This document shows positions 54,241 through 64,000 of a stretch of DNA of 64,000 bases, one piece after another. The notes under the pieces were generated by a model. That model did not search any database. It was not told the origin of the DNA and saw only the letters and a list, made by a program, of their open reading frames with translations. Source of the stretch: Bemisia tabaci (lineage: Eukaryota; Arthropoda; Insecta; Hemiptera; Aleyrodidae); the NCBI RefSeq assembly GCF_918797505.1, contig NC_092797.1, forward strand, positions 50,814,157-50,878,156, given 5' to 3'. Each line of letters opens with the position of its first letter. Position 1 is the first letter of the stretch. Both the position numbers and the translations under genes were made by a program.

Positions 54241-56539
54241 GGAGAAGTTGCGTTTTGAGCCTTTTCCGGCCCCACCTGGATTTTGCTAAATGTTTCATAT
54301 TTTCAAAGTACTAAATTTAGGTAGACTCTGTGCCAAATATTAGACCGAACGGAGCCCATGCAAGGGCGCAGCAGCGCCTCAAACCCAAAATCCTGGAATC
54401 GAAAAACAATTATTTTCGTCAACTTTTTCGACTGTTATCACTCTTCCAGCACATGATTCTTCTGTATTTTTTTGCGTACTTTTCGTTTCTGGCCTTTTTA
54501 AAGGCCTCCGATAAATTTTAAGGGGCCTTATGGCCCATTGTTGCCATTTTTGGCCCATTTTTAGGGGTTTTTTCCATTTAACACATTCAAAACTCAACTT
54601 AATCCAAAAACTGTATACATTTTTGAAAAGTACGCAAAAAAATGAATAAAAAATGTTCAGTAAAATTTTTTCCTATGTTGCCAAATTTCCGAGAAAATTG
54701 GTCCCAAAGTGTCGAAAACGGCAAAAAATCGATAAATCGCCGCGTCTAAGGTTCAAGAAAGTGGAGTACATTTTTCATACTGTACCAGATAACAGCTCTT
54801 ATCCATCCATACAACATACTAAAATATCATAGTTGTACCTGGATTCCCACGATGTGAAAATTGACCGAGATGTCAATTTTAGCGGCCTTTTTATACTTGA
54901 AGGCAGCTCTTTTGAATGTTTTTCGACTGTAGTCACCCTCTATGGGTGTGTACTATATGTATTTTTCTACGTACTTTTCATATCTGGCCATAAAAATGGC
55001 TTCCTGTGAGTTTTAAAAGGCCTAACGGTCCATTGTTGCCAATTTTCACCAATTTTTAGGGGTTTTTTTCAAGTTTACGTGTGTGAAACTTAATTTAATC
55101 TAGAAACCGTGTACAATTTCGGAAAGAACGTAAAAAAATACATAGAAATGTGATTTGTACCTTTTCCCTACGTTGCCAAATTTTCGAGAAAAATCGTCCT
55201 GAAGCGTCAAAAATGCCAAAAATTGGATTAATCATCACGTCGGAGGTTCCAGGAAGTGAATTATGACATTCATGTGGATCGTGGGACACTTTCTCCACGC
55301 ATTTTCTGTTCTTCGGTATATTTGGCCTGTAGCAAGCATCTTGAGAACCAAGGATTATCTCGAGGTTACAGGAATAAAGAGGTGAACTGGAGTGAAGGAT
55401 AAAGTAAAAGCACCTTGAGGGCCCGTTTTGTCACGTTCATCTGCGCCATTACATGTTCCTTGAGATGCATTGCAATTTTCCATTTTCGATACGTTATTTG
55501 TAGTGAAAAAAAACTTGAAATTCACTTCCTGGAACCTCCGACGTGATGATTAATCCAATTTTTGGCATTTTTGACGCTTCAGGACGATTTTTCTCGAAAA
55601 TTTGGCAACGTAGGGAAAAGGTACAAATCACATTTCTATGTATTTTTTTACGTTCTTTCCGAAATTGTACACGGTTTCTAGATTAAATTAAGTTTCACAC
55701 ACGTAAACTTGAAAAAACCCCTAAAAATTGGTGAAAATTGGCAACAATGGACCGTTAGGCCTTTTAAAACTCACAGGAAGCCATTTTTATGGCCAGATAT
55801 GAAAAGTACGTAGAAAAATACATATAGTACACACCCATAGAGGGTGACTACAGTCGAAAAACATTCAAAAGAGCTGCCTTCAAGTATAAAAAGGCCGCTA
55901 AAATTGACATCTCGGTCAATTTTCACATCGTGGGAATCCAGGTACAACTATGATATTTTAGTATGTTGTATGGATGGATAAGAGCTGTTATCTGGTACAG
56001 TATGAAAAATGTACTCCACTTTCTTGAACCTTAGACGCGGCGATTTATCGATTTTTTGCCGTTTTCGACACTTTGGGACCAATTTTCTCGGAAATTTGGC
56101 AACATAGGAAAAAATTTTACTGAACATTTTTTATTCATTTTTTTGCGTACTTTTCAAAAATGTATACAGTTTTTGGATTAAGTTGAGTTTTGAATGTGTT
56201 AAATGGAAAAAACCCCTAAAAATGGGCCAAAAATGGCAACAATGGGCCATAAGGCCCCTTAAAATTTGTCGGAGGCCTTTAAAAAGGCCAGAAACGAAAA
56301 GTACGCAAAAAAATACAGAGGAATCATGTGCTGGAAGAGTGATAACAGTCGAAAAAGTTGACGAAAATAATTGTTTTTCGATTCCAGGATTTTGGGTTTG
56401 AGGCGCTGCTGCGCCCTTGCATGGGCTCCGTTCGGTCTAATATTTGGCACAGAGTCTACCTAAATTTAGTACTTTGAAAATATGAAACATTTAGCAAAAT
56501 CCAGGTGGGGCCGGAAAAGGCCCAAAACGCAACTCCTCC
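54241..56539. mobile_element. 2.3-kb foldback element without target duplication
   Basis: Arms 54241-55262 and 55519-56539 (about 1,022 bp each) start GGAGAAGTTGCGTTTTGAGC and end GCGCAACTCCTCC-like, nearly identical by eye. Each arm holds two degenerate units about 495 bp apart, marked by TTTTTAGGGGTTTTTT and TTGCCAAATTT. The 256-bp centre shows no gene. Comparison with the uninterrupted tandem unit shows the flanks (GTGAAA and TTTGCC) join without any duplicated bases. Confidence 0.85.
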
Positions 56540-56971
56540 TTTGCCATATTTGCACTGTTAGTCTAAGAACGAGCTTGTTTACATGAGCGCATGAAATTTA
56601 TTCAAGTTTCCGAAAAAAGGAACAAAAATCAGTGTTACACTAGCAACTCAATGACGCATTCAAACACTAATAACTGAATATTAAATTTAGCAAGTAAACA
56701 AAATGACCATTAAATTTAAAAAAATATATATATATATATATAGTTTAAAAAGGGCAGTAAGAGAGAAGTAAAACAGTTTTGCGCAGCGTCAATTCAGTCT
56801 AAAAGTAATCATTGAGGAACAAAAATAGTTGGCATTTTCTTTCGAGACCTGAGTTCTAGGCTGCCTGCTTCAAACATCTGAAAACATGAGAAAAGAAATA
56901 ATCATAAACTGTCAAATAAGTGGTATAGCAGAGCAAGTTCCGGTTATTAAAGTAATAGTCATTCGATCAGA
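56540..56971. other. Remainder of the split tandem unit and AT-rich DNA
   Basis: The first part continues the unit interrupted at 54240. A TA dinucleotide tract lies near 56726. Nothing else is supported. Confidence 0.5.
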
Positions 56972-57225
56972 CAGGGTTGCCACAAAAATTGGAAAATGAA
57001 ATTCCCTGACATTTCCCTGTTACATTTTGGTGAAATTCCCTATCAATTGAAGATATGGCAAATGGCTAAGAGGACATAATTGAAAATAGTGTTTGGGCAA
57101 AATTTGTAGTTTGAGACCTCAAACCCAGTTTAGAAAGCAAATAAAGAAGATTCAACTTCCCTGACATTTCCCTTTACTTCCCCTTTTCCTTGACTTTATG
57201 AAATTCCCGGACTGTGGCAACCCTG
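56972..57225. mobile_element. MITE with CAGGGTTGCCAC ends
   Basis: CAGGGTTGCCACAAAAATTG at the left and ACTGTGGCAACCCTG at the right, 254 bp, with several AAATTCCCTGAC-type words inside. The CAGGG tips suggest hAT, but no 8-bp duplication remains. Confidence 0.7.
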
Positions 57226-58508
57226 CCCCTTATGAGGTGTTGCCAAGTTATGTAACCCATAATTCTAAGTTTCATAATTCATCTTTTCTGGCATTTATCA
57301 TTTCGTAATTGAGTCATGTCGTGCGAAAGTCTGTAATGTATATTTTCCCAGCTTTTAGTTTTCTTGTGCTTAAAATAATTTTCAAGATTTGACACCACCA
57401 TCAAAGTGTAAAACGAGTACATTCATCATTAAATTCAACTCTCGAATGTATTATCAACTCAAAAAAACTCAAGACTGGAAGAATGGACATGAGCGGCCTC
57501 TGCATAAAACGATTGAAATTTGTATAGCTCATGATAAGCCAAGGATTAAAAACAAACATCACTGGTCAAGAGGACCACACACCTTGAGATCGAAAAAAGT
57601 AATTCTATTATTACCAACCGCTGCCTCACCAAAATTTTTTTTTCTTTCTTCCTACAAAAAACATACGTGTCTCTTATGCCATTCACTGTCATCTGCCGAT
57701 TTCTAGTTGGATGAAGTTTTCTGTATTCACAAGTCCACTGGACAATGAACTGCTTTACCGGTACACTCTTTGAAGAAACTCAATAATCTTCCATTACTTT
57801 TAATCCTCCTTCAGCTTTGGCTTCAAAACATCACCTTAGTGGAATGCAAATAGTCTAGGACTTCATTAACGTTTTGAAAACTTGACTTAATTATATCAGG
57901 CCAAGGCTTATACCCTTTATTAATGGGAGATCTTCGTATTTAATTTGCCATTTTCCCCTCGAAAGCTCCTCTTATCTCAATTTCAAGGATATGAAGGTGG
58001 AATGAACATGCATGAAATCTCTCTTCAAAATTTTCTGGAGGATAATACCATCATCATTAAATTTACACAAGTTTTGTACCTAATCCTCATTGGCAACCGT
58101 TTCGTCACCACAAGCTCCACATTTCCAATTGACAAGTTCTCACTTCCGAAAATTTGTAACTGTAGCATCCGTTTCATCTCACCGCATTATTTCGAAACAT
58201 ATCTCAGTTGACGAATACGAAAAGTGTCCTCAGTATCAGAAAATTTAACACAACAAAAATAATAAACAGCTAGGTCATTGCACTATTGAAAAACTTTTTA
58301 GGCAGATTTTCTCAAGGAACTTTTTAAATCTTGTCCTCATAGACCATACTTGAGAAGATGGGTAAAAACAAAATTTGTAAAAAAGCTGATTATCTTGAAT
58401 GACTAACCTGAAGGAGGAGTAAAATCTTATGGAAAAACCCTTCACTTCCAAGAATGATTTACTACGTATACAATTTTTAAGTGTACTGGCAAAAAATTGA
58501 AAACTCAC
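57226..58508. other. AT-rich DNA, possibly 3-prime region of the minus-strand gene
   Basis: Lies just past the stop codon at 58509 on the minus strand. The plus-strand frames at 57389-57706 and 57945-58211 show no domain and are not called. Confidence 0.4.
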
Positions 58509-58558
58509 CTAGTTATCAGGCTTGTCGCAAGAGCCGCATCCCGTATAATCTACTGCAT
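58509..58558 (-). CDS. Unrecognised gene, last coding exon
   Basis: After TTCATTCACAG on the minus strand. Encodes AVDYTGCGSCDKPDN and the stop TAG, which is followed directly by GTGAGT, so splicing just after the stop is possible. Confidence 0.5.
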
Positions 58559-61500
58559 CTGTGAATGAAAAAAAAACATCCAAGTTAACTAATCAGGGAA
58601 TTTTGTACAGTTCAGTACATAAGTGTGATTTCGAAATCACAAATTTGAAAAACAGTAAACGTCAGTCAATGATTATATTTCACTGTCGACACAACTACAT
58701 ATATCTATCATCATACTTTTCTAGTCAATGTTTCCGGCTTGTGATAACATAACGAGCACCTAATGAGTAGAGTTTGTTTCATTTTGAACCTCAGCATTGA
58801 GTATTCGAAAGTAAAAGATTGTATACCAAAAATTTTATTTCAGAGAAAATCCCTAATTGAAGATTCAACACCATGTACTTCCTCCATTACTTAAACTGCG
58901 CCTAAACTCTAATTCCTTTGTGACTTGCTGAACCTTTGAAAAGGGGTATGGAAAACAGCAGATGGCTGCCCTGTGCGGGTTTCTAACATAGTTTTTTTCT
59001 TTGTTTTCTTTGTTTGAAAACATGCACAAGTTCTTTTATTGGCAAGAGACTTTCTGCTGCTGAGATGATATGTTCCTTATTATTTAAGTTTTTTTTCAAC
59101 ATGAATGGTAATTGAGAGGGGTGGGTTTGTAACTAAAAACATGTCGCCTTTCTCATTTTAAACAGAAAAATTAGAGTACTGAAGTCTTTGTCCATTAGTT
59201 GCCAACGCATAGATGATGCAGGGGTAGAGATGACGACTATACAGTGGATCAGGGTTATCCCCCATAAACATGAAAACTTTGTAAAATTCGCATTCCATTC
59301 TCTCTCTATGATCTTCAGTTCATTTCTATTGTACAGAAACATGTATAAGCTACATTCATTTTATAGGATACACCATCTTACGAGGATCCAGAAATCTTGT
59401 ACTCCTGAAAATGGGCTTAATGGCACTAATGCCTGTTTACCAAAAATATCCTTAATAAATTTGTTGTCACTTCTGATATCCAAGTTTCCTCTTTGCTCTT
59501 CATTTACCGGCAAAAATGTAATTCTCCCCTGAATTCATTCAAGCAACCATGAGACACTACAGCCTGATTGTTAAAGATTTATCAGGCTTTGTCAGCAGGC
59601 TAACACATGATAATCTTTTAACTGATCGATTTTTTAAGTCTTTTTGTGCTGACATAAGCATCAATCATCAGGCTACTGGTCGACAGACACTTCGGATCGC
59701 CTAAAATTTGTCACTGATTCTAGGTGGGCTTTTCGCAATGATTTTGAAAAGGTGCATTTGACAATCACCTACTTCCAATTGGGGAAAGAAAAGAAGACAC
59801 ATATGTCACATCCGAGAATCACACAATTCAACATAAATTTAGATGGTAAAAATAATAACTGATCCACTCAGGTTGATGCGATAATTGGCTCTTCTTTCCT
59901 TTCCCCTGTCCTCCATTATTTACTCAGTTCCCAAACAACTGAATTTCCTGTGATAAACTGCGATTTTTTTTGGAGTACATGCAAAATTTGATTTTTCCAA
60001 GCATACCTTGAGGATCCAGAAAACCCAGCGTAATTTTCGAGATCAGCCCTAAAAATACACCTAGAAAATTACATTCCTTCTTGTGACAACTTTTTTCTCT
60101 TTTTGATACAACCAATGTGAGCTTGGTTCATCTAGAAGATACGCTATCAGAGACTTGCAATTGGTCTACTGTCCTCTGAAAATTCTGTGTTTTTGCAACC
60201 CATCAACAATTTGGATCAAAACAAATACACCTTGAAATTAATTACTGTGCCCTTCTTTTCTTTATTCATCTGATAAAATAGTGACAAAATCTGTATTTTT
60301 ATGGTTGCCAAGTTCCGATGTTGTAAATACTTTCACTTACCAGTTCTCGATGTGTCTGCGGATGGCGGCTCCTCTTCGGAACTGATTGTAATTTCTCCTG
60401 CAACACGAATTTTCAATAGTATGATTAAAAGAAGAAACCTTTACTAAAAGAATTACAGTAACCCCTAAAAACAGTAATCCTGTTTAACAACATAACCTCA
60501 TTTGGTAGGGAGTGTACACTCATGAAAAAGGATTGCCGAAACACACTCAGCTCTTCCTGGACCAACTTTGAAAAAAACTTTGATTTTCCGCTACTTTGAA
60601 CAACTTTTCTCAGATAAAATTTGATTAGATGAAAAACAAAAAGGGGTGAGATTCCCAAAATACTGATCAATTTTGATAACAAGTTCGAAAACTTAGATAA
60701 TGGATTTGTTGGAAGTAAAAATTCTTCGTCTCAATTGCCAAACCTAATTCTAGAACCAACGCCTGCTTAAAATTACAATTTTTCTTGTTATTTTTCCTTC
60801 CAGAAGACAATGGACAAGATCAATTGGACACAGTCCAATAACAATGACTTAGGAGACTGTGCAAACAATTGAACTTAATTATTAGCTGCAAATCTACCAG
60901 GCATCATTTATTTTTTTTTCCTCCTATACATATTTATTTTGAAGGTCAAATATAACCCTATTTTCGGTTTCCTTAAAGAACAGAGTGATTTCTTAATCCT
61001 CTGAAAGCATCTGAAGGAGACTAATATTTAACCCCCTCTGAAAATGCTCAAAGGCTCCTTGACAAAAATGCCACAAGATGGAGGAGCTGTCCTGCTTCAT
61101 TGAACTCATATAAAGAAACTTCACTTCAATTTTCCTCTTGAAGTAATGGTCTGGCAAAACTCCTTGTAGTTTTAAAATTAAAATGTTATCCCTGCAACTG
61201 CTAAATAGTGTTAATTTTCTGACAGAGGAATGTTGATTCTACAGTTCCTCTTACAAGAGAATAAATTAAAGACATTCTCTTTTCCCTTTTAGAAAACAGA
61301 CGTGCATCATTCCCTAACAGCAACGATGAGGAGGGCACCTGAATTATCAAAGTTCTTCCCCTGTTGCCAACTATGATTGCTTATCGTGACAATTCACGGT
61401 GGAAAATGCCACCAATCAAAAAAGTAGACGTTGAACTGTCTTTCTTAAATACCCCTCAAACATGTATCATTGTCTGGTTCTCAGAAAATATCAAGAGAGG

Positions 61501-63380
61501 GAGAGAAAATGAGGTTCTAAGCTAAGTTATGGCAGCCTTTGTGCTATGGATGGTCTAGATGTATTGAGTCTTTCCTTACCTTCCCTCAAGTACATCATAA
61601 ACGTTGACAAATTGCCAGCCTCTTTAACTGAAATTTTTCTTTTGATCTGCTGTGAATTGGACCTACTACATTCCAACATATGAAAATAGGAATATGAAGT
61701 GCACATCCTATTGCACTTGTAATTTTTTTTCGACTGTAACCCAAGACCAATCCACACAGGTCAGTTATTGCGCATCTTTTTGAAAGCCACTTCCCCGCCC
61801 GGCCCTAACTCGGCTGCACTCAATAGTACGTCACAATGGGTGCTCCCATAAGAAATACATTGCAAGCACTCAATAATACGTCACTGCGCAGTAGAGTACC
61901 AAAACTCGTCCACGGGAATGACTGACCTGTGTGGATTGGTCTTGCTGTAACCATTACAACTTTACTTATGCACGAGGGTCGTTCCAAATAAAAGTATCTT
62001 TTTGTCGTAACTTCTTAACTACTGCATGAAATAAAGGTCTGAAAAAAACTCTTCATTGGTCATGATGTCCCCTTTCTTGCAAGGTTTTATTTTTCCTTTA
62101 AAATTTGGTTCAGCAGAATGTCAAAAAAGTTGTTTTTATGAACTCACCTCCGGACCACATGGGTCCAAAATTTCACGCTACCAGTCCGTCCGAAATTTAA
62201 ACAAGACGTGAGACAAAATGTAACGTTGGACAAGCTTATTAATCCCTTCAGCATACAACTCCTTATAGATGAACGATATTTCTGGGTAACTCAATGATCC
62301 GATAAGAAAGCCCCCTAGAACGCTTGTGATGCAATTTCACAAAAAGTAGCTGAAATACAACTAATACCACGCTGATGTCCACATTGTGGTGCATCTTTGG
62401 TGATCTTATAAAAAAAGAACCTTTAGCTAAGAATTGTGGCTGTCTGATGTTACAAAATCCTGATTGCACTTTGACACCGAGTAGTTGCTGCGCCGATGTA
62501 CCGACATGGAATTTTAAACCTGTTTGGTGGTAAGGTGGGTTCACAAAAAAACAACTTTTCTGCCATTTTACTGAACAAAATTTAAAATACTATAGCTCGT
62601 TAAAAAGCTAACATTATGACCGACAAGCGGATTCTTACGGATTTTAATTTTATGCAGTAGTGTAGAAGTTTCGGCAAAAAGATACTTACATTAGGAAGTC
62701 TCTTCTACTTAAAATCTGCCCCTTCTTTAATTTTTTGAAAATTACCACTCCTAGACTTCTAGGAGAAGTATAGCGGTTTTGCATTCAAGTTCGTTCTACT
62801 ATTTCACCTTATTGACCATGAGCCTTGGCCGACTCAGAGAACTGACCCTGATAGTTGCAGGAAAGAGGTGATGAACAAAAATGTTTCAACTGTAAGCAAA
62901 TCTTTCAACGTCAGAAGCCTCAAGTATCTAATTTTTTTCTTTCTAGCATTTACTTTGGATTCACATACCATTCATATTTACTTAGCATTTACATTGAAGG
63001 TTTCATTCACCGTTGTAACATTTTTCTTCATCAACTTGTTCCTGCAACAGTTCCACTGTTCCGACCAAGTCTAAACCAACCTTGTGATAAGAAATGTGTT
63101 ATCTACGGTGCAAATTTTAATTCCTAACCCTAGCTTCCCCCTCAAGAATGGGAAATATTAATACTGTGAGTAATTTCCACAATAATATTAATAAGATGTC
63201 TTACCCAGACATCATGGCTTCTGTGGAGGAATCGATGCAGGTGCTGGAGGTGCTGGTTGCAGTGGAGGTTGTGGTAGAGGCTGCAGTGGAGGTTGCTGTG
63301 CAGGTTGTGGAGCAATTATTTCGGTGGGTGGTCCTGCATGCCCTTGGCCCCAGCTTGTCCTCCCCCACGCATTGAAATGT
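58509..63380 (-). CDS. Unrecognised gene, 3-prime part (five exon candidates)
   Basis: Minus-strand exons 63380-63205, 62847-62808, 61646-61580, 60397-60341 and 58558-58509 each have GT-AG borders and join in one open frame to a TAG stop. The last three are the more secure: their phases agree and the product reads like protein, IKRKISVKEAGNLSTFMM, then GEITISSEEEPPSADTSRT, then DAVDYTGCGSCDKPDN. The first two are weaker: the 5-prime exon is Ser/Thr-rich in this frame, while another of its frames is Pro/Gln-rich and ends in a stop just before the donor. I do not recognise the protein. The acidic serine-rich tail and terminal CGSC have no assigned role. The gene continues beyond the right edge. 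Confidence 0.5.
60341..60397 (-). CDS. Unrecognised gene, acidic exon
   Basis: Lies between TGTTGCAG and GTAAGTG on the minus strand, a strong site pair. Encodes EITISSEEEPPSADTSRT with one base left over, matching the phase of the next exon. Confidence 0.55.
61580..61646 (-). CDS. Unrecognised gene, exon IKRKISVKEAGN
   Basis: Lies between TTCACAGCAG and GTAAGGA on the minus strand. Encodes 22 residues (IKRKISVKEAGNLSTFMMYL and RE) plus one base. Ends in phase with the acidic exon. Confidence 0.55.
61742..61944. mobile_element. 203-bp hAT-type MITE, copy 2
   Basis: Same tips as 50849-51051. CTGTAACC flanks both sides (61734-61741 and 61945-61952), a perfect 8-bp duplication. Confidence 0.92.
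61971..62703. mobile_element. Mariner-like nonautonomous element
   Basis: The left end (CGAGGGTCGTTCCAAATAAA, then AAGTATCTTTTTGTCGTAAC) is inverted at the right (TTCGGCAAAAAGATACTTAC), and ACTACTGCATGAAAT-type words follow inward on both sides. The tip resembles mariner ends. The 93-codon minus frame inside (62263-62544) shows no transposase motif. Confidence 0.6.
62808..62847 (-). CDS. Unrecognised gene, 40-nt exon candidate
   Basis: Lies between AACTATCAG and GTGAAAT on the minus strand. The open frame gives VSSLSRPRLMVNK and links the exons on either side in phase. Its small size makes it the least certain. Confidence 0.35.
63205..63380 (-). CDS. Unrecognised gene, low-complexity exon candidate
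   Basis: Lies between TCTCTCTTTCAG and GTAAGAC on the minus strand, 176 nt. The linking frame is Ser/Thr-rich. The alternative frame reads Pro/Gln-rich (QPAQQPPLQPLPQPPLQP) and stops at TGA ten bases before the donor. Confidence 0.4.
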
Positions 63381-63618
63381 CTGAAAGAGAGAATCCAATA
63401 GTTGATCAAAAGATGAATTTTCATAAATAGTTTAAAACAATAAAAGCACTTTGGACGACCAGAAATAACTTCCCAATACTGCCTATTTTTCCTGCAGAGA
63501 ACGACTAATACACTTTCATGTTCTTTACGAAGTTGGAGGCAACTGGAAAATTATCTACTTTAAATAACATAACCTTTCAACTAATTATTTACTTGCTTAG
63601 GACACTAATTACTATCAG

Positions 63619-63852
63619 ATGATTGTTAATGATGACAACCCAGAATTATCCTCTTCTTCATCAGAATTGAAGGATGTACAGTTCAAGCATTTTTTACAAC
63701 CCTCCTTTTCTAAGAAATCCTCAGAAATATCGCGATCCCAAAGTCAACCACAAATTGGGTATTTCCTTGAGAGAGAATATTTTGAAGGAGTGACTATGCA
63801 TTCCGTCTCAATTTGTGTCAACCTCATTTCCCCCTTCATGCTTTTCTATTAG
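63619..63852 (+). other. Exon-like frame on the plus strand
   Basis: A 77-codon frame whose ATG follows ATTACTATCAG, an acceptable splice acceptor. The first 60 codons look protein-like and Ser-rich (DDNPELSSSSSELKD); the end becomes hydrophobic and stops before an A run. It could be an exon, part of a mobile element, or chance. Confidence 0.25.
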
Positions 63853-64000
63853 TTACTGCCTTTCCACTGAAGCGCATCCCTTTGTGCCAAAAAAAAAAAA
63901 ACTGCAAAATACACCATGTGATTGGAAATATGAGTTTCTTTCAGTTACTCCCTCATTCATCATCTAGAAAACTAAAATTTAATTTAAGTGCTGATGGGGC

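Noticed and set aside
54330..56450. Paired 63- and 72-codon frames near both ends of the 2.3-kb element
   Set aside because: They are reflections of each other in the two inverted arms and carry no known motif.
59188..59532. 114-codon plus-strand frame
   Set aside because: It overlaps an intron of the minus-strand gene, has AT-rich composition and no recognisable domain.

Overview
The window looks like nuclear DNA of an insect. It is AT-rich, its genes are split by GT-AG introns of 1 to 8 kb, and the space between exons is packed with short inverted-repeat DNA transposons. Dense nested MITEs would suit a hemipteran such as a whitefly, but that is a guess from style and not a match I could test. 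Three host genes with introns and one apparently intronless gene are supported. (1) A Krueppel-like factor of the KLF9/13/14/16 subfamily lies on the plus strand (coding exons 11333-11768, 19385-19535, 20545-20638) and joins to a complete 226-residue protein. (2) A small secreted cysteine-rich protein lies at 28941-29315 (+). (3) NDUFA13 (GRIM-19), an accessory subunit of mitochondrial complex I, lies on the minus strand (51375-51282, 49869-49719, 46165-45958) and joins to a complete 150-residue protein. (4) An unrecognised gene enters from the right on the minus strand, with five exon candidates between 63380 and 58509; the last three share one clean frame.

Layout. 1-4585: AT-rich, nothing assigned. 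4586-9135: a foldback element, a 514-bp tandem duplication, a CpG-rich patch, a 308-bp tandem array and a MITE. 9150-20638: the KLF gene, whose 7.6-kb first intron holds an 0.8-kb composite palindrome, one copy of a 0.95-kb element (its partner lies just upstream of the gene) and five or more copies of a TA-duplicating MITE nested in one another. 20769-28564: foldbacks and MITEs, including a hAT-like element (8-bp target duplication) and a Tigger/pogo derivative (TA duplication), each sitting inside a copy of the same MITE. 28941-29315: the secreted protein. 30265-31184: a Penelope-like insertion with a 15-bp target duplication and hammerhead-ribozyme-like cores. 33995-43706: a 9.7-kb foldback transposon with two 2,224-bp arms, whose centre contains a BEL/Pao LTR element coding for a Gag-integrase fusion. 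45958-51375: NDUFA13. 52045-53090: a 174-bp tandem array. 54241-56539: a second foldback element. 58509-63380: the unknown minus-strand gene.

The host genes show no functional link to one another. The main story is the mobile DNA: target duplications and interrupted copies allow insertion orders to be read directly. The most unusual items are the 9.7-kb foldback whose outer arms look younger than the LTRs inside it, the Gag-integrase fusion lacking reverse transcriptase, and the hammerhead-like motifs. All identity statements are by-eye comparisons.
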